A DNA stretch of 64,000 bases. Origin: Gigaspora rosea (taxonomy: Eukaryota; Glomeromycota; Glomeromycetes; Diversisporales; Gigasporaceae). Numbering within the stretch: position 1 is the first letter of the stretch; each line of letters starts with the position of its first letter. Made by a program: the position numbers and the translations under genes. Shown in pieces: positions 35,050 through 46,670 of the stretch. Where the stretch lies: NCBI GenBank assembly GCA_003550325.1, contig QKWP01000418.1:234371-298370 (forward strand), read 5' to 3'. The notes beneath the pieces were generated by a model, which ran no database searches, was not told where the DNA came from, and saw only the letters and a list, made by a program, of their open reading frames with translations.

Positions 35050-35776
35050 CTTGTAAACGTTGCTATGTGAAATCTTTATTTAGGACATTCTGCATTGGAA
35101 GTTTCGGAATATTCAACTGTCCAGCACTCTTCAACCAATCACATCTCATTACATACATTAATTCATTATCTAATTAACATTCAAAAAGTTTGAAAAAGGA
35201 ATTTATATGCATTTTTTCTTAATTATGCAATGAGAAAATGATGTGCAAAAGGAAAATTTTTTCGTTTTTTTAGCACGTCGCTTAATACTTGGATATTTGA
35301 ACATCATATAGAACTTGTTTAATTGTGACAGTATTTATAGAATTGATTAATCAAATAGATTTATATTTAAACTAATCACTATTCCTAAATTTATATAAAT
35401 TAAAATATTTGTTTGAATTAAACATAAACATAGTTGGCATTTTTATACAACAATACTTTCCACTTTCAAATGTGCTACAATACTTTAAACTAGCACTGTC
35501 CCCTTATAATAAAAGTGTCATCTTATCACGTGTGTACGTTGCATATTTACCAATCATTCCGTTCATGTGAATCGAAGTATCACGATTGTCCGGTACATTT
35601 TACCAATTATTTTGCACATGCAAACAATGGATGGCATAAATGGCCACGATCACATGTCAAAATTCACGATAATTATACCAAATAAACGTTAGCGTTAATG
35701 GCCCTTATATCTATATTATTTAATTTTTACTGCATATATTTATATATAAGTAACTGCGTGATGTTGTCACGCAAAA
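35050..35776. other. No gene seen, outside right arm
   Basis: AT-rich sequence with no supported gene. I see no counterpart of it beyond the left arm, so the duplication ends here. Confidence 0.5.
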
Positions 35777-35999
35777 CCAGAAACGGAAAGTAGATTTTTA
35801 GCGAGTTACTGGTTAAACCAGATTTGCATAAGTTTCTGTTTTTTTTGCGTTACAGTAGATCAAAGCCCCATAGAGTATGTACAAATATAGAAATACATAT
35901 AGAAGTCACAAGGATAGATTAACCAATCTGATACAAAAGAGACACAGCATTTTAAATGCCTGTAAACCATACACTATGTACTTTGTACTCCATTCCTGG
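35777..35999. mobile_element. CCAGGAACGG inverted-repeat element, copy 2 (inverted)
   Basis: Reverse complement of 34133-34346 with about 10-15 percent differences and the same outer context. Non-coding. Confidence 0.6.
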
Positions 36000-36039
36000 T
36001 ATATATAATATATTATTTTAATTTTAAGTTCCTGCCTTA

Positions 36040-36260
36040 ATGTTTTTGATTGGTCGTAACTAGAAAACGTGATCAGGGCATGGGAAAAACAATTCGACAA
36101 TTGTTTTACATATTTATGTGTTAAAAATGACGATCAGTTACTTTTTAATCTGTAATTATTGCGACATTTAATCATTTGCATGTTAATGTGTAATGTTGTA
36201 ATAAATTCGTAATTTGTCTATTACTAAATTAATAATTAGTTCTCTTGATTATTTTTTAAA
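36040..36260 (+). repeat. Dispersed repeat copy (as at 5070 and 5590)
   Basis: 'gattggtcgtaactagaaaa', 'cgtgatcagggcatgggaaa' and, further on, 'attgcgacatttaatcattt' match the blocks at 5070-5180 and 5585-5830. Confidence 0.6.
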
Positions 36261-36374
36261 AATCGACTTTAGTTCTTTATGTATACTTTGCGTCTTTCAG
36301 ATTTAGAAAATTGCTTCTGTTCTTATGCGCACTTTGTATCTTTGAAATTAGATTAACTGAGATACAGATAACGA

Positions 36375-37640
36375 ACGAAATATAGTAGAAGCATGATAGT
36401 TCGGGACTAGCAAGATAGTTAGTAGCACAGTAGTATTTTTTATTTTTTATTTTTTTCTTTTCTCTTTTTATAATGCAATACTAACTTTCGCGCGATAACG
36501 AACGTAGCAAGCATGATAGTTAAGGGCATAGCAAGATAGTAGCACAATAGTATTTTTTTTATATACAATATTAATGTTTCTTTTTTCATTAGAACGAAAC
36601 GTAACATGATAACAAAACGTAACATGATAACGAACGAAGCATGATAATAGAATCATGATAGTTCGGGGGCATTAGTAACACAGTAATTTTATATATATAT
36701 ACAATTCTAACGTTTCTTTTTTCTTAAGAACAGAACGTAGTGATATGACGAATATACAATAGTTAACGCATGATAGTTCGAGACGTAGCAAGATAGTTAG
36801 TAGCTCATTAGTTTTTTTTTTTATATATATACAGTAATAATGTTTCTTTTTTTCTTTAAAACAAAATGTAGTGCAAACATAGCACAATAGGAAAATTCGG
36901 GATGTTAGTAGCACAATAATATATATATAGTATTAATGTTTCTTTTTTTTCAGAACGTAGCTCGATAACGAACATACAATGATAGTTTGGGATGTAGCAA
37001 GGTAGTTAGTAACATAGTAGCATTTTTTTTATTACAGTACTAACGTTTCGCGTGATAACTAACATAGCATGATAGTAGGAATATGATGCTTCGGGACATA
37101 ACAAGATAGTTAGTAGCACGGTACTATTTTTTTGTTTTTTTTTATACAGTGCTAATGTTTCTTTTTTTCTTTAGAACAGAACTTAGCACGATAGTAGAGG
37201 CATGATTGTTCAGGACATTAGTAACATGGTAATATTTTTTTATTTTTTTTATTTTTATTTTTTTTTAATGTACAGTACTAACATTTCTTTTTTCTTTAGA
37301 ACAAACAGACGTAGCGCAATAACGAACGTACGATTTTTTTTTAATACAGTACTAACATTTCGCAACATAGCACAATAGTAGAAGTATGATAGTTCGGGAC
37401 GTAGCAAGATAGTTAGTAAGACGGTAGTTAGTATGGCATACATGATAGTTCGAGAATTAGTAACACGATAGTATTTTTTTCTTTTTTTTTGATACAGTAC
37501 TAACATTTCGCGCGATAACGAACGTAGCATGATATTAAAAGCAGGATAGTTCAGGACGTGGCAAGATAGTTAGTAACACAGTAATTAGTATAGAGCGTAG
37601 CATAATAGTTAGTATAGGATTTAGTATGATAGATAGATGG
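36375..37640. repeat. Satellite with ~115-bp units, eleven copies
   Basis: The key word 'atgatagttcgggacgtagc' with 'aagatagttagtagcac', then a T-run, 'tatacagtactaacgtttc' and 'ttagaacagaacgtagc', recurs at about 36394, 36511, 36655, 36771, 36894, 36979, 37069, 37200, 37386, 37441 and 37545. Unit lengths vary because of the T-run and internal deletions. Minus-strand open frames over it are repeat artefacts. Confidence 0.8.
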
Positions 37641-37704
37641 AACATAGCGAAAAGGGTGCCAGTGGCGCCCCAAAACACTTGTACTTTATATGAGTGTCAA
37701 TCAC

Positions 37705-37997
37705 TAGTGTTAAAAATTGTCAAAATTTTTTCAATCGATTAGTTGCTTAATTAGTTGATTAATTGATTATTGCAACTAATCAATTAATTGATTAATTGAT
37801 TAGTTGTTAAGTTGTAACTAATTGATTAATCAATTAATCGATTAATTGCAACTAATTTACTAATTAATTTATTAATTTTTCAATTAATTAATAATTAATT
37901 CTTTAATCGACTAGTTGCAACTAATTAATTAATTATTTAGTTGATATCCAAAAAGTTCAATCAATTAGTTGTTAAATAATTGATTTTTCATAACACT
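37705..37997. mobile_element. hAT-like element with CAATTAGTTG/CAACTAATTG words
   Basis: It starts TAGTGTTAAAAATTGTC and ends, reversed, AAGTGTTATGAAAAATC. The interior is dense with ATTAGTTG/CAACTAAT and TTAATTGATTAA words. The putative duplication TCAATCAC/TCACTCAA matches at six of eight positions only. The right half of 47580-47754 is the same family. Confidence 0.6.
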
Positions 37998-38233
37998 TTT
38001 CACTCAAATTTCATGGAAAAATTTTATTCACCTGATTTGCATGCATACAATTTCTAACTTTTTTTTATACCCTATTATATAAGGTGCATTTATGGTGCTT
38101 TATTTAGCATGTACATAAAAATTTACAAATTTACAATTGTTTAAGAAATCTGAAGCTGATCAAAGGCCTTTATTTATGCATAAAAGATCTGTTTAAGAAG
38201 ATTAAGTTCTCTGTTTAATTAATGTGTGACTAA

Positions 38234-38363
38234 GAGAAGGGCCAGAAATCAGCTGATTCTCTAGGAGGGTCAAAAAAGTGAAAATTTAATATAAAAGACC
38301 TGACTAAATAAGAGAGATCAAAATTTTGGCCAAAATCGAATTAGATGATTCCTGGCAGCACCA
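38234..38363. mobile_element. 130-bp Harbinger-like MITE candidate
   Basis: The left end GAGAAGGGCCAGAAATCAGC shares CCAGAAATCAGCTGATT with the element at 23542. The right end reversed reads TGGTGCTGCCAGGAATCATC. TAA is found on both sides (38231-38233 and 38364-38366). Confidence 0.55.
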
Positions 38364-38455
38364 TAAAATTGTAATATTAAAATTGTTAATTGCATTATTT
38401 CTCCATATAGATAAGGTGTATAAGCACCAGATTTTATTAGCTATATTAATGTTTA

Positions 38456-40320
38456 GGGGCATCCATAAATAACAGTATACAAGAGAGGGTTAGACAAAAT
38501 ATAATTTTATTCCCAATAAGTAGGAAGTCAATCTAATTTTTTTATAAAAATTGTCTAAAATTTGATCCAGTTGTCCAATTTTGATAATTTTGATATCATT
38601 TGATTTGTTTTGGCGAGAGGAGTCAAATAGTACCAATTTTATTTTATTTGGATCACTAGATTAGAAGTTATTGGCCAAATACTATTGGTTATATCTTTTC
38701 TTATAAAATTACTGTACTATATAACCAATAGTTTTTTGTAAATATCTTGTGATCCAATAATCCAAATGACATGATTTTGGAATCATTAGATTTATCTCAC
38801 TAAGACGAATCGAATAGTATCTAAATCATCTAAATTGGATTACTGGGTCACAAGATATTCAAATATTTGTAAAATTTTATATATGAACATATGGATTTTA
38901 AAAATTTTTTTATAGTTGAGGGAGTCAAGCACTAGTGTTCCGAAGTTCAGTTCAGTTCAATAGAGGTTCAGGTTCAGGTTCAATGAACCTGAACCTGAAC
39001 CTGAACCTGCTCTAAAAGTTCAATACTGAACTGAACCTGAACTTAAAATTATTGAACATGAACCTGAACCTGAACTTAAAAAAAGTTCAGTTCAGGTTCA
39101 GTTCAAGGTTCATGAACATGTTCAGGTTCATAATATATGCACATGTTTACCTAAATCACAGAGTTAGAATCAATTAGTAAAATTTAGAAAATCATAGAAA
39201 TTTGTATAATTTTATTAATAAAATTATACAAATTTCTATAATTCTCTAAATTTTACTGATTGATAATAACTTCTTGCACTATGTAAACTTGTTAAGCACC
39301 AAAAAATACATCAAAACGGCATATTTTATTTTACTTTTCTTAAAATTTGAAGAAAAGATGTTTAATTTTGAAAATTTTGATCAAAAATTCAAAATTAAGC
39401 ATCTTTGTCGCAAATTTTGAGGAAAATAAAAGAAAATATACCGATATGATGTATTTTTTTGTGCTAATCAAGTTTACTTAGATCAAGAAGTTATGATCAT
39501 ACAAATTTCCATGATTCACTAAATTTTACTAATTGATCATAACTTCTTGATATAAGTAAACTTGTTTAGCACCAAAAAATACATCATATCGGTATATTTT
39601 ATTTTATTTTCCTTAAAATTTGCGTCAAAGATGCTTAATTTTGAATTTTTGATGAAAATTTCCAAAATTAAGCATCTTTTCTTCAAATTTTAAGAAAAGT
39701 AAAATAAAATATGCCGATTTGATGTTTTTTTTGGTGCTTAACAAGTTTACTTAGTGCAAGAAGTTATGATCAATTAGTAAAATTTAGAGAATCATAGAAA
39801 TTTGTATAATTTTATTAATAAAATTATACAAAATGCTATGATTCTCTAAATTTTACTAACTGATTTATACTTCTCACTCTAAGTAAACTTGTTCAGTATC
39901 AAAAAATACATATATTTTTATTCAGATTCAAACTAGTTTGCAAAATTTGGACTAGCCCGACCAAACTTATGATTGAGTTTGAGTCTAATATAAAGTTTTA
40001 ATAATAAAATTTAGAGTTTGAGTCTGGTCTGGACCAGACCAAACCCGGACCCAAACCTAGAATCGCTAGTTCATATGAACACCAGACTGAACCTGAACAT
40101 GTTCATGAACTTATGAACTGAACCTGAACTGAACCTGAACCAGCTCTAAAAGTTCAATACTGAACCTGAACCTGAACATGTTTTAAAAAATGTTCAGGTT
40201 CAGGTTCAATACTGAACCTGAACCTGAACCTGAACTTGATCTAAGTTCAGTTCAGTTAAGGTTCATAGGAACACTATCAAGCACTACTATGTGGGTACAT
40301 AATATTATTTATGGATCCTC
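38456..40320. mobile_element. Harbinger-like element interrupted by a hAT-like element
   Basis: The ends GGGGCATCCATAAATAAC and, reversed, GAGGATCCATAAATAAT are flanked by TTA (38453-38455 and 40321-40323). Without the nested insertion (38933-40276 plus one duplication copy) it would be about 513 bp. The left part has ~170-bp inverted arms (38520-38700 against 38715-38880) with the shared module ('gacgaatcgaatagtatcta' then 'aatcatctaaattgg'). Confidence 0.75.
38933..40276. mobile_element. 1344-bp hAT-like element with GAACCTGAACCT words, nested
   Basis: A perfect 8-bp duplication TCAAGCAC lies at 38925-38932 and 40277-40284. The ends TAGTGTTCCGAAGTTCAG and, reversed, TAGTGTTCCTATGAACC form the terminal inverted repeat. 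Both subterminal zones (38940-39130, 40075-40265) are packed with AGGTTCA/TGAACCT words. The centre (39165-39900) is a separate set of nested inverted repeats ('atacatcatatcggtatatt' and partners). No coding sequence, so it is non-autonomous. Confidence 0.88.
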
Positions 40321-40379
40321 TTAACCCTTTTAACACTTATTGAAAAGATTTGTATAAAAGAAATAATATTATTGTTCTG

Positions 40380-40650
40380 TATGGATCAAATTGGACAGAT
40401 ATTTTTAAAGATCCAAATCCAATCTGAAATTTCAAATTGGGTCCAAGTATAGATTTGGATTAGTGTTTAAATATACGGATATATACGGATCCAAATCCTG
40501 ACCAGACTTTATATATGACAGATCGAATCTTTTTGGTTCTTTATATGGATCTGAATTTGACATACTAAATCCAAATCGAGATTTTTGGAATTCGATGAGT
40601 ACAGATCCAGATCAGATCTGGATTTCAAATTGGGTCTGTGAAACATTAGT
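40380..40650. repeat. Word array GGATCCAAATCC/GGATTTGGATC
   Basis: Words such as 'gatccaaatcc', 'ggatttcaaattgggtc' and 'atatacggatcc' repeat in both orientations, as in the hAT-like elements. The right border ends GTGAAACATTA, which would be a hAT-type terminus. No matching left end or duplication was found. Confidence 0.55.
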
Positions 40651-40689
40651 CAAAATATTTGAGATATTATTTAATATCCAATAGCCTAT

Positions 40690-40865
40690 ATTCTAAACCT
40701 GTTGACTGATAGAACACTTAAAAATAAAGTGTTTGATAGTTTGGAGTTCCCCTTCACACTATATACAATTACCACTTTTTGTTGTGATTATTTTTCTCAA
40801 GTAATAACCTAAAGGAAGTGCTTTGTAAGGGAGTCACCATAGTATATCTACTTTTTTGTTAGATA
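40690..40865 (-). pseudogene. LINE reverse-transcriptase C-terminal zinc-knuckle remnant
   Basis: On the minus strand one frame reads LPYKALPLGYYLRKI, then GNC, then CEGELQTIKHFIFKC. This is the W..L..LP.G..L....C..C....ET..H.FF.C pattern at the C-terminus of many LINE reverse transcriptases (zf-RVT type). Stops replace one expected Trp and the residue between the first Cys pair. No reverse-transcriptase core is visible, so this is only a tail. Confidence 0.5.
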
Positions 40866-41019
40866 TCCTTTACAATAAAGTAGTGTTGTTGAGCTTAGAG
40901 ATTTCTTAAACAAATTATTTTGTGTAATTAAAGTAGAAATTGATTTATTTCTAAGGAATTGAACTATCTTTTTAATAGAATATGTATTGCCTTGTTCATA
41001 TACTAGTAATATGGATTCA

Positions 41020-41230
41020 GTAGTGGTGTTAAGTGGTTCAGGTGAATCAGGTTCAAACCTAGTTCAACCTAGTTTTTTTAGTAGTTTGTTCAGAGAAAAA
41101 TTAACTAGTAGTTTCCAAACTAGTTTCATAATCTTAGTTCATAACTTGGTTTATAAACTAGTTTATAAATTTAATTTATATAACTAGTTTAAGAACCTGG
41201 TTTATGAACTAGTATTCTATAAAAATAAGG
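41020..41230. repeat. Word array AACTAGTTT/GGTTTATGAACTAG
   Basis: Dense 'aactagttt', 'ggttcaaacctagttc' and 'ataaactagtttataaa' words in both orientations. The right border GAACTAGTATTCTA could be a hAT-type end. No duplication was seen. Confidence 0.55.
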
Positions 41231-41522
41231 ATGTCATATAGTATCGGTATTAATTGTAACCTGAAAATTAATTCAATTCATAAATTCGAAGAATTTATAT
41301 TGTGAGATGAGAAAGTGAAGATTATCTAAAACAATAATTTCTTTGATTAATTTTGATCCGAAATTAGAAAACAAAAAAAAATACTATAGAATTTAAATAT
41401 TCGATTTTTAGATTTATTGTTTATATTAGAATTGCAAACAAAAGATTTTTGTGATGGTTAATTGATTTGCAACTGATAATTAATTTGGTGAATAAAACTT
41501 GATTACAAGTTCTTATGGGTTA

Positions 41523-43204
41523 GGGGAGTGCCATTTATCAGGTGATTAGGGTCTACTAAGTAACTACCCCCTACCCCACCTGATAATAAATACTGCAATT
41601 TGATTGGCTAAAATTTTTTAAAATTTTAAAAAAATTTTAAAATTTAATATTAAATAAAATTTGAACCAATGATCCGTTTTGGATGATTTTACTACCAAAA
41701 TGTTCGTCTCAATGAGACAATTCCAACGAGCCTAAAATTGTCAAAATCCAATTACTGGATCCCAAGATCGTTATAAATTTGTATTGCTTTAATTATATTA
41801 GTTTTGTATATATTAAAAATTATTTTTAAATCTTATAAACTTTAACATTGAATAATTTGTGAACCAGTGATCCGTTTTAGATGATTTTACTACCAAAATG
41901 CTCGTCTCAGTGAGACGATTCTAATGAACCTAAAATCGTTAAATTTTGATCACGGAATCCCAAGATCGTTATAGATTTGTGTTATTTTTAATTAATTTAA
42001 TATATTTTATATTAATATAACACAAATCTATAACGATCTTGGGATCCCGTGATCAGAATTTAACNNNNNNNNNNNNNNNNNNNNNNNNNNNNNNNNNNNN
42101 NNNNNNNNNNNNNNNNNNNNNNNNNNNNNNNNNNNNNNNNNNNNNNNNNNNNNNNNNNNNNNNNNNNNNNNNNNNNNNNNNNNNNNNNNNNNNNNNNNNN
42201 NNNNNNNNNNNNNNNNNNNNNNNNNNNNNNNNNNNNNNNNNNNNNNNNNNNNNNNNNNNNNNNNNNNNNNNNNNNNNNNNNNNNNNNNNNNNNNNNNNNN
42301 NNNNNNNNNNNNNNNNNNNNNNNNNNNNNNNNNNNNNNNNNNNNNNNNNNNNNNNNNNNNNNNNNNNNNNNNNNNNNNNNNNNNNNNNNNNNNNNNNNNN
42401 NNNNNNNNNNNNNNNNNNNNNNNNNNNNNNNNNNNNNNNNNNNNNNNNNNNNNNNNNNNNNNNNNNNNNNNNNNNNNNNNNNNNNNNNNNNNNNNNNNNN
42501 NNNNNNNNNNNNNNNNNNNNNNNNNNNNNNNNNNNNNNNNNNNNNNNNNNNNNNNNNNNNNNNNNNNNNNNNNNNNNNNNNNNNNNNNNNNNNNNNNNNN
42601 NNNNNNNNNNNNNNNNNNNNNNNNNNNNNNNNNNNNNNNNNNNNNNNNNNNNNNNNNNNNNNNNNNNNNNNNNNNNNNNNNNNNNNNNNNNNNNNNNNNN
42701 NNNNNNNNNNNNNNNNNNNNNNNNNNNNNNNNNNNNNNNNNNNNNNNNNNNNNNNNNNNNNNNNNNNNNNNNNNNNNNNNNNNACGAGCTCTACAACTTT
42801 CAATTAGTGGGTATGTATCGTTAACTTAGTAAGAAAAAAACTTTTAGATGGAAGCACGCCACATTTCGCCTATAGTATTTCCGTCACGGATTTTTATATA
42901 GTCGTCCAATCGTATTTCGACGATAACTCGCCATCCACTGGACCGATTTAGATGATCTAACCACCGTTAGATGCGTCTTGACGAGCTCTACAACTTTTAA
43001 TCAGTGGGCATGTATCGTTAACTTAGTAAGAAAAAACATTTATATGGAAGCACGCCACATTTTGCCATTCAACTGGTTGACAGGCGGATTATCAATTAAA
43101 AAATTTTAAAAAATTTTAGCCAATCAAAAGTTATTTACTATTAGGTCCTGATAATTTTCTGACCCCCCACCCACCTAAAAATCAGGTGATAAATGGTGCT
43201 CCCC
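41523..43204. mobile_element. 1682-bp Harbinger-like composite element with TTA duplication
   Basis: The ends GGGGAGTGCCATTTATCAGG and, reversed, GGGGAGCACCATTTATCACC are flanked by TTA (41520-41522 and 43205-43207). Inside are two direct copies of a ~140-bp module (41660 and 41865), an inverted one before the gap (42010-42064), and two tandem copies of a ~190-bp unit after it (42784 and 42970). Each has an ATCATCYAAATCGG-like core. The family is the same kind as 23542-25412. A 719-base gap hides the centre. Confidence 0.82.
42065..42783. other. Assembly gap, 719 N
   Basis: Unknown bases inside the composite element. The inverted modules on both sides suggest a palindrome that did not assemble. 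Confidence 0.99.
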
Positions 43205-43803
43205 TTAGTATGGGTCAACTCAAAATCCCAGTTCGAAACCATAGCAGGTTGAGTTTTTACTTCACTAAAGAATTAAGATAACAAATAAATCCATAATTAT
43301 TTTTAATTATTTAAAACCAAGAACCATATTAATATCATTGACTTCGGTGCCCTCAATTTGAAATAAATATCAAGTTTTGTTATAATACTTCTTTATTTGC
43401 AGCTGAGATAGTTTTATTTTGAAAATTAGCATTCTCGATACCCTACATGTTACCTTATTATACTTATGTTACTGTTTATATCTTTTTTAGTACATACTAG
43501 TGATGACGAAATAACTTTTTAACTGAGATATTAAGTCATTTGGCTTAATTTAACATAAAACAATACAAATAATTACATCATTTTTATTATATAGTTTAGA
43601 TTTGTAAAAATCATTCAATTTTTTTTATGATCTTGATTTAATTTATTGAAAGAAAATGGCCAAATAATTTTTGTAGCAAGAATATTGATTTAATTAAAGT
43701 TTAATTCATTCTAAATTAAGCAAATTTTATTTCAATTGTATTATAAATTTATTAATTCACAATTTTTATTGCTTTAAAATATTCATTACAATGAATTTTT
43801 TTT

Positions 43804-43995
43804 TTAAAAAAGCAACTCTTGACCAAATAAACATAAACTATAAATTTCTTGAAGTCGTGATATTGTAGTTTTATATATATAAATTTCCAACAAGGTATTT
43901 TCAGAAGGAAATTTTTGCTTTTTAATTTGTTCTTGCAAATTCTTTACTTCACTTTTGAGTGATTGCACGGATGCATTTTTTGTTTTTCGAGGCAT
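43804..43995 (-). CDS. Hypothetical 63-residue coiled-coil frame
   Basis: MPRKTKNASVQSLKSEVKNL followed by QEQIKKQKFPSEN is basic, then heptad-like. The ATG is directly preceded by TTACTAG, which could be a splice acceptor, so this may be an exon of something larger. No family is recognised and no partner exon is clear. It could equally be chance. Confidence 0.25.
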   Translation of the reverse strand: MPRKTKNASVQSLKSEVKNLQEQIKKQKFPSENTLLEIYIYKTTISRLQEIYSLCLFGQELLF

Positions 43996-43999
43996 CTAG

Positions 44000-44825
44000 T
44001 AATTACAAAAAAGTTGTTAGAAAAGATATTTTCTATGTATGATACTAGAAAAGGGAATAAACTTATAATTGACTTACACCAACCCGCATCAACTATATTA
44101 CTTATTTGTATTATCTGAATAATATTTTATTAATTCTTGAGTGTAGAAGCCAGAGATATAAAAAAAGTACAACCCACAATACGGATACAACTCTTATGAC
44201 AACTACCAAAGCACTTGCTGTTGTCTACAACTAGTGACCCTATTCAACTTACAACACAACAAACTACCTATGTATTTATTACAGAAGCTGTAATTATAGG
44301 ATTTGCATTACTTAAAATCATGACATATATCCCTTGTCATAAACAAATACTTAAAAATTAATAACAGCAATATTAACGGACCTACTATTGAAACCCAAGA
44401 ACAGTTAGATGAATAATGCTAGGACCAAACTATAAAGAAGTGAATAAACTACTTGGAAATAAATAACTAAAAGTTAATAGAGTACAATTTATATAACTAT
44501 TAGTTTTCAGATCACTTTTCAACTAATTTTTATTTATTAAAATATTGGCCTAATTATAATGCTTGCTTATGAGTTAAAAGTATTGAATTCGGACTATAAG
44601 TTTTCTTTTTTTTTTGCTCTGTAAATTACTAAACCAAATTGGTCTGTGTTGGTCTTCTAGAAAAAAAATATAAATTAATCTAAATTAAACTGTCAAATAA
44701 ACTTCTAAAATGATTTCTAAAAAATTGAACAAACAAACTGCAGGATTTTGCTTTGCAGACGAAAAACTTTTCAAAAAATAATTGAGACATTAAAAGTACT
44801 ATTAAAAAGCATTTCTATAGTGCTG
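44000..44825. other. No clear gene
   Basis: AT-rich. Around 44230-44360 a short frame gives DPIQLTTQQTTYVFITEAV, which might be an old coding remnant, but it is too short to assign. Confidence 0.3.
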
Positions 44826-45060
44826 AATTAGGCAAAAAATTAAGCAAAATTAAAATACATAATTTAGGCAAAATTAAAATTAAATTTTAGGGCAAAATTA
44901 ATAATTATAGGCAAGCAAATTAAGTATAATTTTAGGCAAAATTAAAATAAAATTTCAAATATAATTTCATTTAATATTAAATAAATTCTAGTAAAATTAG
45001 GTACATTGTAAAGTATAATTCTGGACGAAATTAAATTAAGTATAATTCCTGGTAACTAAT
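44826..45060. repeat. Tandem repeat 'TTTAGGCAAAATTAAAAT', ~8 units
   Basis: Units of about 18-35 bp ('taggcaaaattaaaat', 'aattaagtataatt') repeat with changes for about 230 bp. No coding potential. Confidence 0.65.
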
Positions 45061-45719
45061 ATAATTCAAAAAGAAATGAGCCTTATGTGTCGCTATTAAA
45101 GAGTATTAAAAAATTTCAAATCTAAGAAAATGTTTATAATCATAGCACGATATCCATATTTGAAATGTATTTTTTTCAATCTCAACAAAAAACGAACAGG
45201 ATTTTTTGAAAAAAAGGTAATTTGTGGTAAAGAATGCTTGTTAAATTTTTAATATAAAAATACCAGTATTTAAAATTTTTTTTATACTATGATGATTGTT
45301 TAGATATATTTACAGTGTTCATTAAAATATATGTCTATAAGAATTATGATTCTTAGAATTCATGTGTATGCTATTTATTACTAGTTCTTTCTAATAATGT
45401 AGCTTTTATACTTTATTTAAATTATTAAGTGCTTAAGGTTAAAACTTATAATCTGATTGGATCAAATCAGAATCAGTACATATGATCCAAAAAGCAAAAA
45501 TGTAAAATGCGCATAAAGATATTTATTTAGATGTAAAGCTATACAAACAAAGTTTCTTATTTTTTATAAATTTTTTTTTTATTTTTAACTTTTTTCTTTT
45601 TTTTTATTTTTTTTTAGATCCACGAATATTGGATACTATTTACAGTAGATATTTAGTTTCTAAAAATTTAATTTGAAAAAAAACATTGTATGGCTTAATT
45701 GTAAAAATAGAAGTTAATT

Positions 45720-46670
45720 TTATTCAACATCTTTTTGGAGTTGAGATCCAGTATTTTTAATCTGATATATGGCATTTAAAACGTTATTAATTTGAGGTTT
45801 GTTGTTTTGAGGGTTGTTGTTTTTAGGATTATCAGGTTGAAGTTTATTGTTTTGAGGTACAGATGAAGTCCTTTGGGTTTTTGAGGAAGAAGTGGCAGCA
45901 AATTTGTTTCTTTTCTTTTTCAAGAGGGAAGCTTAATTTGGCATATTTTTCTTCAATACTTTCGAGATAGTTATTGATATTATTTTGAGCTTTTGCTTTT
46001 TCTTTATTTGAGTTATTAGAGGATTGTTCAGTGCTGGCATAGTTTCATTCGATATTAGAAACTATGATATGGTGCATTTTCCTTGTTCTGACTTTAAATC
46101 TTCCAATAACTGAAAAAACTGTTTTTTTTAGATTGTTTTTTAGTGCGTCATAATGATTATTTTGATTGGTGTAAGATACAATTACTTTTGATTCAATGTT
46201 TATATGACTGGTAACACCATTGTATAGTTTTTTAAAAAGCATGAAACTTTCTCTACCAAATTCATTGTCGGAAAAGTAGGAATTAGAGATGACAGGAGCA
46301 GAATATAATAACAATGGTAGTGAATGAGACAAGTCATCAGGAGTAATTTCGATTTTGTTTATATGACTGGTAACACCATTGTATAGTTTTTTAAAAAGCA
46401 TAAAACTTTTTCTACCAAATTCATTTGTCAGAAAAATAGGAATTAGTGTTGACACAGGAGTAATTTCGATTTTGTTTATATGACTGGTAACACCATTGTA
46501 TAGTTTTTTAAAAAGCATAAAACTTTTTCTACCAAATTCATTTGTCAGAAAAATAGGAATTAGTGTTGACAGGATCAGAATATAATAACAACGGTAGTGA
46601 ATGAGACAAGTCATCAGAAGTAATTTCAGTTTCATCAGTGGAGGTGGAGATTGGTATGGTTTGTACCAAA
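45720..46670 (-). pseudogene. Unassigned broken gene with internal triplication and N/Q-rich tail
   Basis: On the minus strand the N-terminal part contains three tandem copies of a block (starting near 46198, 46356 and 46475 in plus coordinates) that includes GRKSFMLFKKLYNGVTSHIN and, in the best copy, DDLSHSLPLLLYSAPV. A basic stretch (FSVIGRFKVRTRKMHHIIVS) follows, then a charged coiled-coil-like segment and an Asn/Gln/Pro-rich tail ending at 45720. It is broken in several places. The unit with LPLLLYS..NSYFSDNEFG is probably the original and the other two are later duplications with small losses. I recognise no family; it could be a host gene or an ORF of a mobile element. Confidence 0.5.

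Noticed and set aside
36440-37530. Chain of minus-strand open frames in the satellite
   Set aside because: They are frame coincidences of the ~115-bp unit with no conservation between copies.
42039-42824. Long open frames across the N gap
   Set aside because: They are almost entirely N and cannot be evidence of coding.
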